Positions 28,721-39,897 of a stretch of 64,000 nt of DNA are shown piece by piece (position 1 is the first letter of the stretch; every line of letters begins with the position of its first letter). Origin of the DNA: Symbiodinium natans (taxonomy: Eukaryota > Sar > Dinophyceae > Suessiales > Symbiodiniaceae); NCBI GenBank assembly GCA_905221605.1, contig CAJNDS010002609.1:1-64000 (forward strand), read 5' to 3'. Both the position numbers and the translations under genes were made by a program. The notes under the pieces are model-generated. The model saw only the letters and a program-made list of their open reading frames with translations, made no database searches and was not told the origin of the DNA.

Positions 28721-29136
28721 TCCTCAACCGGGAGTGAACAACAGAAACAAAATGTAATTCATAACATTTACGGGTTTTCTGTAGCTATTCATGGTGTGTT
28801 CGCATGAAAGCCGATTTCCAAGCCCATTTACATCCAACTTCTGGTTCACGTCTATCTTCCTTTTGCTTGCTTGGAATAAGTGATCGACCACAAGCACAGC
28901 AAAAAAACCAGCCATTAATAATACTGCGTAAAGGACAAGGACTCGTTCATTCAAGATGTGTTCACTGAGCCAACAGCCTTGATTGGTGAGCTTACAGAAC
29001 TAATGAGCGAACAAGTAAAATGAATATCTGTACAAAATACGCCCCAAAAAAAGCTGTTTAACTGGGCTCTTTTACTTTGCCCCCGCGATGTCATTGAAGC
29101 AAGTTTGTTTTCTTTTTCAATGCTGGGTTTGGCCAT

Positions 29137-29208
29137 TTACAAACACAATGCTCGCATGATGGGTTTGGAAGGGAGTCGTATGGTCTTGAAGCAAGCTTGC
29201 ACGGCTCA
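29137..29208 (+). repeat. Dispersed repeat family 2, copy 4
   Basis: CATTTACAAACACAATGCTC and following sequence to GCTTGCACGGCT matches 28458-28530 at most positions (TTGCAAACACGATGCTC ... GCTTGCACAGCTT). Confidence 0.75.
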
Positions 29209-29214
29209 ATAATT

Positions 29215-29375
29215 GACCAGGGGACTGCATTACCAGGGAACCGCGGGACAGGGAACTGCAGGACCGCAAGACCAGAGGACCAGAAAAACCCAGGACCAGC
29301 GGACAGCAGGACCAGGGGGACCGCAGGACCAGGGGGACCGCACGACCGCACGACCGCGAGACCTAAGAAAAGGGA
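29215..29375. repeat. GGACCGCAGGACCA-type minisatellite
   Basis: About 160 bp of irregular 7-14-bp units such as GGACCAG, GGGGACCGCA and CGACCGCA, ending in a purine-rich stretch. It makes several frames open on both strands; none is taken as a gene. Confidence 0.8.
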
Positions 29376-29714
29376 AAAGACAGAGCTAGACCAAGGAACA
29401 AAAAAAACACCGGACCCCAGTCGACACCAGGGGAGTAAAAAAAGAACAACAAAAACACTCCCTCCATTGCTAAACACACAGGCAGACGAGAAGCGAAGGA
29501 CGCGAAAGGCCAAGAGAGGCCAGGTCAGAACATGGTACATAGGACCCAAAACAAAATTCATCCAGCTGTGCACCCCAACAGCCAGCAAGACAAAAATGAT
29601 CAAGTTCCGTTCCATTCCGGCGTTCTGTTCCGTTCCGTTCAGCGGGGTGATGTTTGGCCCCCCGCCTCTAGAGATAGAAGCCCAACCCTTCGGATAGCTG
29701 TTGGGAAGACTAAC

Positions 29715-29930
29715 CCAAGGCAGGCCTCAACTCACGCTCGAACGTCCCAAGACTGTAGGGACACAGGCCCTGGGACAATGACAGCTGCGCCCAAGAGAAG
29801 CCGTTCAGAGCGATGGCCGTGCGGTTTGCAAGCGCACAGGTTGGTGTGTCAGCAACATTCAGCCCGGACGTGGTCAAAATGATAGCTTGGAGATAGGCTT
29901 CGTCCTTGTAGCCTCCGTGCAGTCGCAAAA
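29715..29930 (-). CDS. Isolated exon, unknown
   Basis: The frame reads RLHGGYKDEAYLQAIILTTS, GLNVADTPTCALANRTAIAL and NGFSWAQLSLSQGLCPYSLG. It contains NRT, an N-glycosylation-type site, and a balanced composition. Splice limits were not fixed. It may belong to a gene upstream of the one at 26.35 kb. Confidence 0.45.
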
Positions 29931-30711
29931 GCATCGGTCGATGAAAGTGTCCTCCCTATGCGGGGCCTGGAGCAAAGGGTTCGGCGGCAGGCATCCTAAG
30001 AAAACATTCAATGGCGGACGATTCACCAGCCCAGTGGATACCACGACTAAGACCGGGGCATCACGGGGTTTCCACGCCCGCTTCCAGCGGTACGGCTTAG
30101 TTGAGCTCCCGAGGTCCTCCTTTCTGGTTTCAAGGCAAAGGGCTTCGGACCTAGGGTCTGAAGTTCAAAGGGCTTGGTGGTTCTGGCGCTTGACTTCACA
30201 GCTGAGTGCGACCACGTGCAAACGTGCAACGCGAATAACCTTGGCTTCTTAGGCTTTAGTATCAACCTCGGAACCCCGAGACCCCTAAGTCCTTCGCCAC
30301 TTCCTTCTCCGGAATTCCCGAGGGATTTGAAAGACCGTGTGGCGCAGAGGGTGTTGCCTGCAGAAGCTCGAGGCTCAGTGCCAGTGTTCGGAAGATTAGG
30401 TTTAAGGTTTAAGGGTTGAGGGCTCAGGCTGTTGGATTCTGGGGCGGCTTCATACCTTGGCCAGCCCTGTATGGCTCGAAACCCTCTGTCTGTCTGTCTT
30501 GTCACTCTGAACCCTTGACAACTCGATTCAGCGCATCTTCACAAAATCTTCCCAAATCTTAAACCTCGTATTCCCTAAAGAGACACACTGAACACCAAAT
30601 CCAGAACCCTCAAACATATGGCATCAGAGTTCGTGTCCACATTGAGCTCTCTGAGCTTTATCATTTATCATCCACATTATGCCAGCGTAGACCCCCCAAC
30701 AGTGAGAGACC

Positions 30712-31170
30712 ACATTATGATGGGGACACGAAGAGCTTGTCAAGCTTTCCAGACATAAGGAACACGACGACGCGCAGATCCGGCAGCAGAGCAAGATCCC
30801 AGCACTACAGTAGATTACAGGACACATCTCATCCAGCCACCTTCCGAAGAAAAACATACAACTTCAGGGAGCACCACGAAGCGAAACCATCCAACAGCCC
30901 AAAACGCAGGAAACCATGCGCCAGCCACGTTTTCAGTACACGGAGTGATGCAAGCCTGGACAAGTGCACGGGACATCACAGGACACAATTTCCACGTGCA
31001 AACACCAGAAAAATGCGCACAGGGCCTCGGCGAGAGCGCGATTCGACACCATCCACGAAGCCAAAAGCATGTTATTCGCGATGTTTCACAGTCGAAAAAG
31101 TACGATGTCGTCCAAAATGCGACCACCGCTCGAGGAATAACGTCCGCGTATCGGGTGACTATCGGGGTGC
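30712..31170 (+). repeat. Dispersed repeat, copy 2
   Basis: The partner of 14408-15190. The core 30881-31160 aligns with 14884-15185, including GGCGAGAGCGCGATTCGACA and GTCCAAAATGCGAC. The anchor TATGATGGGGACACGAA is at about 30717. Confidence 0.7.
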
Positions 31171-31199
31171 GCCGCAAGGAAAAATAGTTATAAACTTTG

Positions 31200-31300
31200 G
31201 AGTGCAGGATGTAGGATAAAAGGGCTAGGTGTTTAAGCTGCGGGATTTAGGGTTTAGGATAGTATCCGGGTTGAGAGTCTACAAAGATACGGAATTTTAC
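31200..31300. repeat. Telomere-like words
   Basis: GGGATTTAGGGTTTAGGATA and nearby GGTGTTTAAG form a short degenerate TTTAGGG-type tract. No exon. Confidence 0.5.
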
Positions 31301-31659
31301 AATGAATTGGTGAGGCCCCTTTCTGTCCGCATAGTCGTCAAAGGCTCAAAGGCCAAGTTGACCCTTTGGCCTAAGCTGCTTGAACAGCATGAACAAAGCC
31401 TAACTGGATCCTCCAGATGCAACTAAAACCATGACAACGTGCATCCCCTCGCACCCCTATTCGCCATGTGAGGAGGGGACACGGACAGACTTACCAGCCA
31501 GTGGCCAGACTCGAGGATGAAAGCATTATTTTAAAGGGTTTGGAGGATTGGGGATTCATCTGGCATCCCTGAAACCTCAAGCGACCTAACCTCTCTCTTA
31601 ACGACTGAAGGTTCAAATCCCGAAGACTCGACCCTCTACTCTTCAGGTCTCCATCTAAT

Positions 31660-31900
31660 CATCCAGCCTCCGCCTTCAAGGACGATGCCCTAGGAGGGCG
31701 CTGAAGAAGTGCTTGAGGTTCTTGGTCACCTCTAGTCTGGAGCATACGGGTTTTGGGCTTGGCGGGGAGGGGATCGAGATTCCCTGTGAAACCCTTCGAT
31801 GAGTTTCTCTTGGAAACAGTTCCAACTTTCCTGAGAATGGAGCCGGAGTGTGGAGTTTGCCGTACTAAAGGGCTTGGGGCCTGCAAGGGCTTGTGGGGTT
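31660..31900 (-). CDS. Possible exon, basic Pro/Ser/Arg-rich
   Basis: The frame reads QAPSPLVRQTPHSGSILRKV, GTVSKRNSSKGFTGNLDPLP and AKPKTRMLQTRGDQEPQALL. It is low in hydrophobic residues, as in a disordered region. No splice limits are clear. Confidence 0.35.
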
Positions 31901-32300
31901 GGGAACCGGGGGCCCCATAAACCACAGCAAGGATTTGAGCTAGAGCCAGCTAGGGTTTAGGAGTTTCGGGCTGAATGTCTTGAGAGTGTGCAAATTACTT
32001 GATATTGAAAAATGATATTTGGAATTTCTGATGTTTTGTTTTTGTATTTGCTAAGATGAGAGTATTGTGGAGTATGATCTTTGAAAAACAATATAACAAT
32101 GAAGGGGCCAGACTGCGGTGGGCAACCATCACTCTTCACTCCCGAGCGGAAGAGGCGGGCCAGCCACTCAGACCCATTCATTTTATGGTTTCGGTCTAAA
32201 CTCATTGTCTTGCACTCGATCCAAACAAATCACAAATTTTTATATCATGCATCGTGTTTGGCAGGCATGGGTGTGGATGAATCATTCTAAACTCGTTGCT

Positions 32301-32320
32301 GCGTGCCATTTTGGCTCCAG
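32301..32320 (+). other. Relict spliced-leader-like sequence
   Basis: GCGTGCCATTTTGGCTCCAG matches the conserved dinoflagellate spliced-leader exon CCGTAGCCATTTTGGCTCAAG (from general knowledge) except for one missing base and two substitutions; GCCATTTTGGCTC is exact. It lies about 120-140 bp before a plus-strand degenerate ORF, as expected if a trans-spliced mRNA was copied back into the genome. Confidence 0.55.
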
Positions 32321-32436
32321 TATGACCCAAAACGGCGGGCAGCTGTTTTTGTGGCGGTGAGAGAGTCTCACGTTTTGCTTGTGAGAGTGACTCACTTTGT
32401 TCTGCTGTCAGGAGAGACCTGCCAGTGATATGAAAA

Positions 32437-33830
32437 ATGCATTCACAGTGGCGGCGCGTCATACCGAGGCCATTATCTTGCAGCCAACCGCTGTGGCGTG
32501 ACAGCATCGCGACCCTCGTTGCACAAGGGCACACTGCAGAAGCCTGGTTTGTTTGGGCATCAGCTGTGATATTCAGCACTTCCCGCCCCCAGGCCCCGAG
32601 ATGTTTAACCCACTGCCTGGAGGTATTCCGCCAGCGCGCGTGGCGGCGTGTACTAACGTGCCCTACCCCCGCTGTGAGAAAGGGAGAGGGGGTTTCCAGT
32701 TTCATTCGTTGGAACATTCACGCGTCGGTCAGTCTTCGTACGTGATGGAGCTAGCCCGGCTCAAGCCTGGCAGGATTTTCATGCGCAGCCACGGCGCCTT
32801 ACACTCATCGAGGTGCTGGATGCTGCGACAGGCCTTCATCCGGAGGATATCGTGCCGGTCCATGTCACCCGACTGGTGGAGCTAGTTGGGGGCCAGAGCC
32901 ACCCAAGTCGAGCGACCCTGCGGGATCTTTGGCGGGTGTGGCGTGGCAGAACAGGCAACGCAGGTGGAGGGACCCCTGCTTGGAGCCAGTCGCCAGCGCT
33001 CGAAGAGACTCAGCGGCCAGGGCTGGCCGCAGTCTTATGGTTCTGGCTGGGCATATCAATATCCGGCCTTGCCGGATATGCCCCGCTCTTTGCACCATGT
33101 GCCTCGTGTGGCTTGCCTAGGAGCATTGGTGGCCGCTATCATGGCAGGGCAGTTTTCCGGCATCTATGCAGCGCAAGCCATGGAAGATGCAAAGGGGCGA
33201 GTTGACGCCCCGGAGGGCTCAGCAGCTGAGACTGACCGCATAGCCGTGCGCAAGGTGAATACCTTCAGGGACTACTTCACCTCTTGGGAGGAAGCTGGCA
33301 ATGCGGCAGACCACGCTGTGGCAGATGCGTGGGCGGAATTGGCCTCGTGGACGAGGCCATCGCGGTGGCCACTAAGAAGCGCCTGAGCCCGGGTAGGCTG
33401 GCCAAGGCGGTCACAGTCCCAGCCAGGGCGGCCCGAAGGTCCGAAAAAGTGAGCCAGCAACCTGGGGACGCAGCGATGCTGGCCGAATTCATGGAAGTGG
33501 CTGGCGCACACCGGCCGCCGAGCTTGGGCGAGGGACGCCTTGCAGAATGGCAGCAGTACTTGTTGGACTTGGCCACCACACGAGTCAAAGCTGCCGAAAG
33601 GGCCACGGTCGCGGGGTGCTTACCAACTCCTACGTGGAAGGGCAGGAGGCCTGGCTGACGTGGATGCCGTCGACCTTTTCTCTTTCTTGCAGGACGGGAC
33701 CAAAGCGCCAGTTCGAGCGCTAAGCGGCTTGAAGTGGCTTAGCAAGCATGCTGCATTGGCGTGGGAACTTTCCGATGTTCAGGCACCCAGCCGAATCAAA
33801 AAAGAGAAGTTCAGGCACCCAGCCGAATGA
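32437..33830 (+). pseudogene. Degenerate plus-strand ORF, probably a retroposed or mobile-element gene
   Basis: Successive plus-strand frames continue one protein-like reading broken by frameshifts: RLTLIEVLDAATGLHPEDIV and VTRLVELVGG (about 32790-32890), GRVDAPEGSAAETDRIAVRK (about 33190), AVATKKRLSPGRLAKAVTVP (about 33360), LAEWQQYLLDLATTRVKAAE (about 33540) and VRALSGLKWLSKHAALAWEL (about 33710-33770). The last pattern recalls the N-terminal SAM-like region of tyrosine-recombinase/integrase proteins common in dinoflagellate genomes, but no catalytic R-H-R-Y part is visible. It lies on the opposite strand to all other genes here. Confidence 0.45.
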
Positions 33831-34019
33831 AAAAAAGAGAAGGAGCGACCTTCTCAAGCAGCCGTCACGGAGCCCGGTATGCTGGCGGAACTTGAGAGCC
33901 GGGTGGTAGACATGTGGCAGTCTGGGGACCCGCGGTGGATGTGCTTGCATGCCAGATCTCCGCCCCGCACACAACCTGTAGGTATGAGGATGCTACATGC
34001 CAAGCTTCAAGGTATCGTT

Positions 34020-36360
34020 GTTGGGGGGGCGTGGGCCGGCCCGTGCCGCTAGGCCGACAATAAACCCCCTAAATCCTCAACCTCGTCCCTCTTGACGTGC
34101 CGTGCCACAAGTGGCCGACGTCGCGTTCGTCCAAAGTCCTGAGATTTTGTCAGGGATCGATTGAAGCTTTATAGATTCATACCGAGTGGCTCTGGTGTCG
34201 CTTCTTCTGGAAGGTCAAGTACCGAGTCCCAACCTAAACCCCGCAAAAATGTTGTTAGAAATTGCCCAAGAACCGTAAGCCCAAGCAACGCCCACCGTTG
34301 CGAGAAGCTTCCATGCACACACCTTGATGAAGTTAGGCTTTACTCTGTTAACTCGTTTCTTTCAGATCTGCCCACAAGGACTTAGCGTTTAGGATTGAGG
34401 GAACATGCGTGTTAGACGCTCCATTCTTCAATTGTTGATGCACCTTTCGAATACTGTGGAGAGACCTTGGACTCGCAAACTTTGAGAAATTCTCGCTTAA
34501 TCGAGACTGGCAAAGGTGGAGCAGAGGAAACACTCATTCCAGTGTTGCCCCAGACACCATGTCGAGCTTGGAGTCGTTTACCAGCTGCTGAGTTCGAGCA
34601 AAACTGCAACGAGTAGAAACAATTCAATGACGCAAGGGTTTCTTTCTAGTCCTACTATGTCCTAGGTCCTAACCCTTCAAGGCAAACGCATCGTATGGCA
34701 GAGCACAGGGGAAATTCGATCGAAAGTGAGACAGTCACTGAGTCTACATGCCTGGAAGCAGATGCTCGATTAAGCATCCCCATGCATGGAAACGAGGGGC
34801 AGGATCTCCATGGATTTGCAGCATGGTTTGCAGCGTGGAGTGCACATGGTGTGGATGCAACGAAAATTGTTGGGATGCTATCTGGTTTTGCGGCAAAATA
34901 AGACAGTTGATGTTGGATTCATTCCGTTCCTGTTTTGATTGCCTGCTGTTCTCGCGCGAGTAATTTGGGTGAGCGGGGGGGGGGGGGGGGGGGGTTGAGT
35001 AATTAGGGGTCATGCCGGGTGCAAATTGCCCGACCGCGAAATTTCGCAATGCTGTCGCCTGGACGATACATCGGACCTGCGTGCATTGCTTTGTTGACAC
35101 GAAAGGTGTGGATATTCACGATCTGATCTTGATACATGTGGAATCATGTGGAGTGGGCGCTCTCGTATACGATGTGATACTGTGACTTCTAGCGAGCTGC
35201 GTTCTAATTGCGTGCAGATGCCTGATACTCATGTGTTCAGATGAATCGTAGTCTTCATTGGCGTTGGGAAGCAAACTGGAACGTCTAACAACTTGGTCAG
35301 GCGATTTGGGTCTAAATCTTAAAGCCACATTCAAGGAGATCTCGAAGATCCAGCTTGTTGAATCGAGATTTTACGTACGGGAAGTGGTCTACAACTGCTC
35401 GTATCTTGGAAATAAAAACATATTCTAAGGAGCCCCGAGAAATCTCTTTTTGTAGACCCTGAATAGAAATTTAATTAATAAAGATGAACAAAAGATGGTT
35501 TGATAAAGACCTTGTCCAAGAAGCTTCAAGAACCCCCCCCCCCCCCCCCCCAACTTCGTCGATATTCTACACCTAAAGAAGACCTAAAGAGCTAAGTTTC
35601 CATTATGCAAGGTTCCCAGTGTTATCGAATAGAAAAGCCAAATGCATTTCATCGCTCCTGCTTCAGATTGCTTTGAATAGAATCGAGGCTTCACATGGTA
35701 AGAACGACATTCCTCGGCTTGATCTGTGCTTCCCGACATGAAACAAAAAATGGTCTGGCAGCCCTTGAAATCTCGCATCTAGATAAACCCTCAACGTCTG
35801 TTCTAGATTTTCGAGTCGACTCGACGCCCAACATATAGAATCAAAACAATTCCCTGATGGAAGGGGTGGATTCCCAAAGGGCCAATGAAGAGATTGAGTT
35901 CCTAGGCTACGTTATTTGTCTCGTGATAATCCAAATTCGGATGAAAATGAGTTATTTGAAAAATATGTAGGTGGGATGGATGGAGTTTACATACCCGCCA
36001 GTACATTAAAATGCACAACGATGCAAAACCAGAAGCAAAGAAAGAGAGGCAGTCATATAGAAGCAGCACAAATAATTTCTGAGCAAATTCATTTTCTGTC
36101 TTTTTGATGTTACTAGAATCATCTTCATGAAATGTCTTTTGGATATTCATTTCACCCTATACATTGTGTTCCTCCCCTATTGTTCCTCTCATTCCGAATC
36201 ATTCCTCTATCTCTTTTCCTCTCGACGGCCACGTTGCGGGAGTCGGTCAGCATGAAGAGCCAGAACCTTTCAGCAAACAGTCCGGAACCAATGCTGCACT
36301 ATCCCAGACTGGCTGTATAACTCAAGCGCCTATAGGACCATCCATTCACGCCAAGCGCTT
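34020..36360. other. Gene-poor stretch with G20 and C19 runs
   Basis: No exon can be supported. A run of 20 G lies at 34975-34994 and 19 C at 35533-35551. A minus-strand frame at 34412-34560 (VSIKREFLKVCESKVSPQYS) is weakly protein-like. Confidence 0.4.
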
Positions 36361-37233
36361 CTAGACTAAGCCCGGAACCACGACCGTGGACGGGCCCGTC
36401 GTGGCGTACTTGTCCAGGATGTCCAGAACCTGCGTGGGCCTTCTGGAGACCCGGATGCCATTTTCACCTTGCGCGCTGGCCCGAAAGACCGCTTCCACAA
36501 ACTGTGCGTCAGTCAGCTTCCATAGCTCCCTTTGAAGGCTCTTCAGATGCTTCGCAAACACCTGCGGCTCTAGGTGCAGGTAGCAAGAGCTCCCGGAACT
36601 GTCCAAACTTCCAAACACGTGCATTCCCTTGAAGTTGCTGCGAAACTTCTCATGGCCGGATGTCTCCTGCAAAGACCTACCATCGACGAAGGCCCTGAGG
36701 GTACAGAGTACTTTGTCCAGACTGTTCACATGCGCGGCTTCCCAGGGTGAGTCCGGCATGGCACCCCATCCCACTTCGGACATAATCAAGTGCAGATAGG
36801 CCCCTTTCAGGGTCGCAGGGGATAAAGAGGACAGCCGCGCAACTTCTGCAGGTGTAGCATGAGTGCCATGTGCCAATAACGAGCTGTCGTCTATTTGGCA
36901 CAGTAGCTGGGAGACAGCTTCGGCAGTGTGGATGCGTTGTTGAGCCCCGGTCTGCATGCAAGAGCAGTCGTTCTCTCTGCACCACACCTCCAGAGACTCT
37001 TTCCAGGACTCAGCATTAAACGCGTCACCGGCAACAATCCAGATCTCTCGCACGACATCTTGATCTTGGACTTCCCTCGTCCCACTGCTCAGGTCTCGGT
37101 CCACTTCACTCCGAAGGAAAGCTGGCCCCAAAGTCGAGTGAAGCGGGTAAGCTGGCCCTGGCACGAGAGTGCTTGGTAGCGCCACAGGGTGCCGGCGCGG
37201 CTGCATCGGATCGAAGTACTCGAGCAGAAGCGA
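36361..37233 (-). CDS. Terminal exon of an unrecognised gene
   Basis: The acceptor (caccttgcgag) precedes 37233, and 290 codons follow to a stop at 36361. The protein reads SLLLEYFDPMQPRRHPVALP, DQDVVREIWIVAGDAFNAES, EVARLSSLSPATLKGAYLHL, DSPWEAAHVNSLDKVLCTLR and ends PSTVVVPGLV. No signal peptide, repeat or catalytic motif is recognised; the composition is that of a folded cytosolic protein. It is the longest clean coding stretch in the right half. The upstream exons of this gene are probably those at 37.7-40.0 kb. Confidence 0.7.
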   Translation of the reverse strand, partial: SLLLEYFDPMQPRRHPVALPSTLVPGPAYPLHSTLGPAFLRSEVDRDLSSGTREVQDQDVVREIWIVAGDAFNAESWKESLEVWCRENDCSCMQTGAQQRIHTAEAVSQLLCQIDDSSLLAHGTHATPAEVARLSSLSPATLKGAYLHLIMSEVGWGAMPDSPWEAAHVNSLDKVLCTLRAFVDGRSLQETSGHEKFRSNFKGMHVFGSLDSSGSSCYLHLEPQVFAKHLKSLQRELWKLTDAQFVEAVFRASAQGENGIRVSRRPTQVLDILDKYATTGPSTVVVPGLV

Positions 37234-37729
37234 CTCGCAAGGTGGGAAGAACGGCAACCCAGGCAAGCCTTAGCTTGGTAATTTGCAAAGCGTTTTGATC
37301 ACATGTGAGTTCCACTTGAGATGTACACGGAGGTAGATACCTGCAGTCATGCACAGCTGTGCTCGCTCGACCACTCATCAGCTCAATTCAGCTCATCTTC
37401 CCCGAGTTCTCTGCCTTCACGTCTGAAAGACATGTGTTGGCTCAGGTATTTCAAGACAAAAGGCACGCCCCGGCGGCAGCAATGCCTTCGGCCTTGGCGG
37501 TGAGTCCGCTTATGTACTGTTGCAATTTCCAAGAAGTCGCCTATGCAAGCTGGGCATCATGCAGACATTGTCGAGCATCCAGGAAGACCAGGGATTGGCA
37601 GGCAGGGCGGCAAACACGAGGAGAGGTCTCCATTGAAAGGTGCTGATTGTGGGCGCATTCGCAGCCTCTCCCAGAGGGAGCCTCGAGAGACCGCAGGCTG
37701 CCGAAAAAACTTGAAATCGCTAGCAGCAA

Positions 37730-37928
37730 TTACTGGCAAGCACAGTGTTCACAAGGCCCCCGGCAGAGGCCGCCCTCGCAGTTGAGCAGCTCGCGCATCG
37801 CGGGGAAGCGCCGCAGGCGGGATGCCAGCTGCACCCGCGGCGCCAAAACGCCTCCGAGCTCCTCTTTGCTGCAGCCTTCAAGGTCGCAGTCGCGGAGGTC
37901 CGCCAACAGCGACCTGCTCTCAATATGA
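37730..37928 (-). CDS. Exon, same gene as 36361-37233
   Basis: The minus-strand frame reads SLLADLRDCDLEGCSKEELG, GVLAPRVQLASRLRRFPAMR, ELLNCEGGLCRGPCEHCACQ and then meets gtaattg, a possible donor. Cys-rich end and the motif RLRRFPAMRELLNCEGG, which resembles segments at 38.5 kb (LCPPLRKRVASCGG) and 39.75 kb (FGACPELRRQVRKHGG). The resemblance suggests a repeated small helical motif (L-R-x-x-x-x-x-GG) in this protein. Confidence 0.55.
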
Positions 37929-38385
37929 ACCTTTGGTGCAGTCTGACTGCCGCTATTACTCAGGTGGGCGGGGTCCAGGTTTCAGAAACCTCGCTCTTCA
38001 ATCTCAGTTTCTAACTGATTTCAGAATCATTCTGAGTCATTGTACAGAACTATCCTTTCTCCACACCTTTTCCACCTCAGCTCCACCTCAGCTCCGGACC
38101 TGGAGAAACACCAAGCAAGGGCCTGGATTCTCGGATTCGGCCAGCATTGGCTAAACGGTGAGGCTAAAGGCTAAAGATAAGGCTTCAGCCAGGCAAGATT
38201 CAGACTCGTTAGATGGCTGAGCTCTTAGAGCGAGAGCACTGGAGTGGATGTTGCCAACAATAAAAACTTGCCTCTTGCCAGGAGCCATATCGAGCAAAAC
38301 TCCTCTGCCCATGCGGATTGACGAGTCGAGCAACTTGGGAGTGGTGTGGAGGGCTTGGGAATATCAGAGTTTAGGGCCGGATCTC

Positions 38386-38630
38386 AATATACAACTCATA
38401 GGATCCAGATGCACGAAGCCATGACATGAGGGCGGCTGCTGGGGCCCCCTGCTGCCAGGCGAGCTCTGTTTCAGGGTCCGCCGTGGGGTCTCGATGGCAG
38501 TGGCTCCAGAGCTGTGCCAGCCCGCCGCAGCTGGCGACACGTTTCCGCAGCGGCGGGCACAGCGCATAGAGGGAAGTCAGGCAAAGGTCCTTGCCGAGCG
38601 AGTCGAAGCGCTGCTCAGGTGGAAGTTCAC
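38386..38630 (-). CDS. Exon, same gene
   Basis: An AG acceptor lies near 38626-38633. The frame reads PPEQRFDSLGKDLCLTSLYA, LCPPLRKRVASCGGLAQLWS, HCHRDPTADPETELAWQQGA and SWLRASGSYELYIEIRP, then a stop or donor near 38386. It carries the L-R-x-x-x-x-x-GG motif noted for this gene. The motif could belong to an RNA-binding winged-helix/LOTUS-like fold, but that is a guess. Confidence 0.55.
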
Positions 38631-38639
38631 CTCACATGT

Positions 38640-39420
38640 TAAAAATTTTAGAGTTTAGTGGCTTGGGGTTGAGTGGCTTGGGGGCCACAGGAGCTCGCAG
38701 ATCTCAACGCCAGCCATGCCTCGGAAGTCCGCTGGCAAGCCGCGGAGCTGCTGCAGCAAGCCTTCCCAGCAAGCTTCCATGTCCATGGCTCAGCAACTAC
38801 TGAGTAACCACTGGCACCTGCTGAGCGCGCACTGCCATGAGATCAAGGAATCAGGCAATCCCTACTATTTCAGGATTGTACTGCATGGGCCTGGGAGGAA
38901 AACAAACTTGCATTTCGAACGGTATTGTTGCCATAGCATGCTGTTCAAGACAAACGTTTTTCTATACCAAACAAAACTCATATACCCGGAACACAGGCTT
39001 CATAGATGTTGAAGTTGACTTTCTACTTGTTGAGATGAGATACACGTACGAGATGTTCGAATAGTCTTGCCGAAGAGGCTTGCTGACCAATCAATCAATC
39101 ATGAAAAACTCCTGCAGCTCCGATGGACCCGGCTTCGTAGGGTTAAACTAACTCCCGTGAGCCCGGCACAGCAAACTCTCTTTGTTCATGCAGCTGAAGC
39201 TCTATGGACCTAGCGCGGCCTTTGATTTGTTTAAAAGCACCATCGGCCAAGGGATGCCTGGGGCTCAGTTTGAAGCACCCAGTCTAAACAATCGAGCTTA
39301 AAAGATGGTCAAAAAGATCACGCAACATGATCTTCAAGAAATCACGACTGCAGTCATTTGGCGATGCACTGAATGTGCTGCTACACGGTTAGGCGGGTCA
39401 ATGCGGCTCAGGCCAAAATT
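38640..39420. other. Intron of the 36.4-40 kb gene, no exon recognised
   Basis: A short telomere-like word (GTTTAGTGGCTTGGGGTTGA) lies at about 38651-38670. Nothing else stands out. Confidence 0.35.
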
Positions 39421-39429
39421 CCGGGCTCC

Positions 39430-39575
39430 TACACAGGGCAACAGTGAAGACACCGCTGTAGCATGATGCAACGCCGGGCCTGGGTTCAAGGCCGAGGGGA
39501 CTCCGGTCAGGTTCCGATACAACACCAGCTGCCGTCGCACGAAGCTGGGCCAGCTGGGCTTCCGTCCACAGTTTG
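39430..39575 (-). CDS. Exon, same gene
   Basis: The acceptor (gtgcttgag) lies near 39576. The best frame reads KLWTEAQLAQLRATAAGVVS, EPDRSPLGLEPRPGVAS and CYSGVFTVALC. Glu/Gln/Leu helix followed by a Pro-rich turn. Limits approximate. Confidence 0.45.
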
Positions 39576-39714
39576 CCTCAAGCACACTTGATAGAAACTT
39601 CTCGAACGCGGCGGCTGCACAAGGTCTGTCAGTCTATCACAAGAGCCCCCGGAAAGCTTCCTGAGCACTTAAGCCCTCGGGCAGATTCCGCCATGCTTCC
39701 TCACCTGTCGACGC

Positions 39715-39813
39715 AGCTCTGGGCAGGCACCGAAGCGCGTGGAGAGGCGGAGCCGGTGGCTTAGCCACTGGCCCCGGTCCACATCCTCCCATATCAGACA
39801 GAAACCGATCTGC
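39715..39813 (-). CDS. Exon, same gene
   Basis: The acceptor (gatttgtgtgcag) and donor (GTCGACAG followed by gtgagg) are both strong. The best frame reads IGFCLIWEDVDRGQWLSHRL, RLSTRFGACPELRRQ. Phase with the upstream exon (39898-40010) is not settled, because the simple join uses another frame. Confidence 0.5.
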
Positions 39814-39897
39814 ACACAAATCCGAGACCTGATCCGGCGAGGGGGGTGGGGGGGGGGAAGGTGGAAGTAGACTACCAAGAATATCACCTGATTTTTC

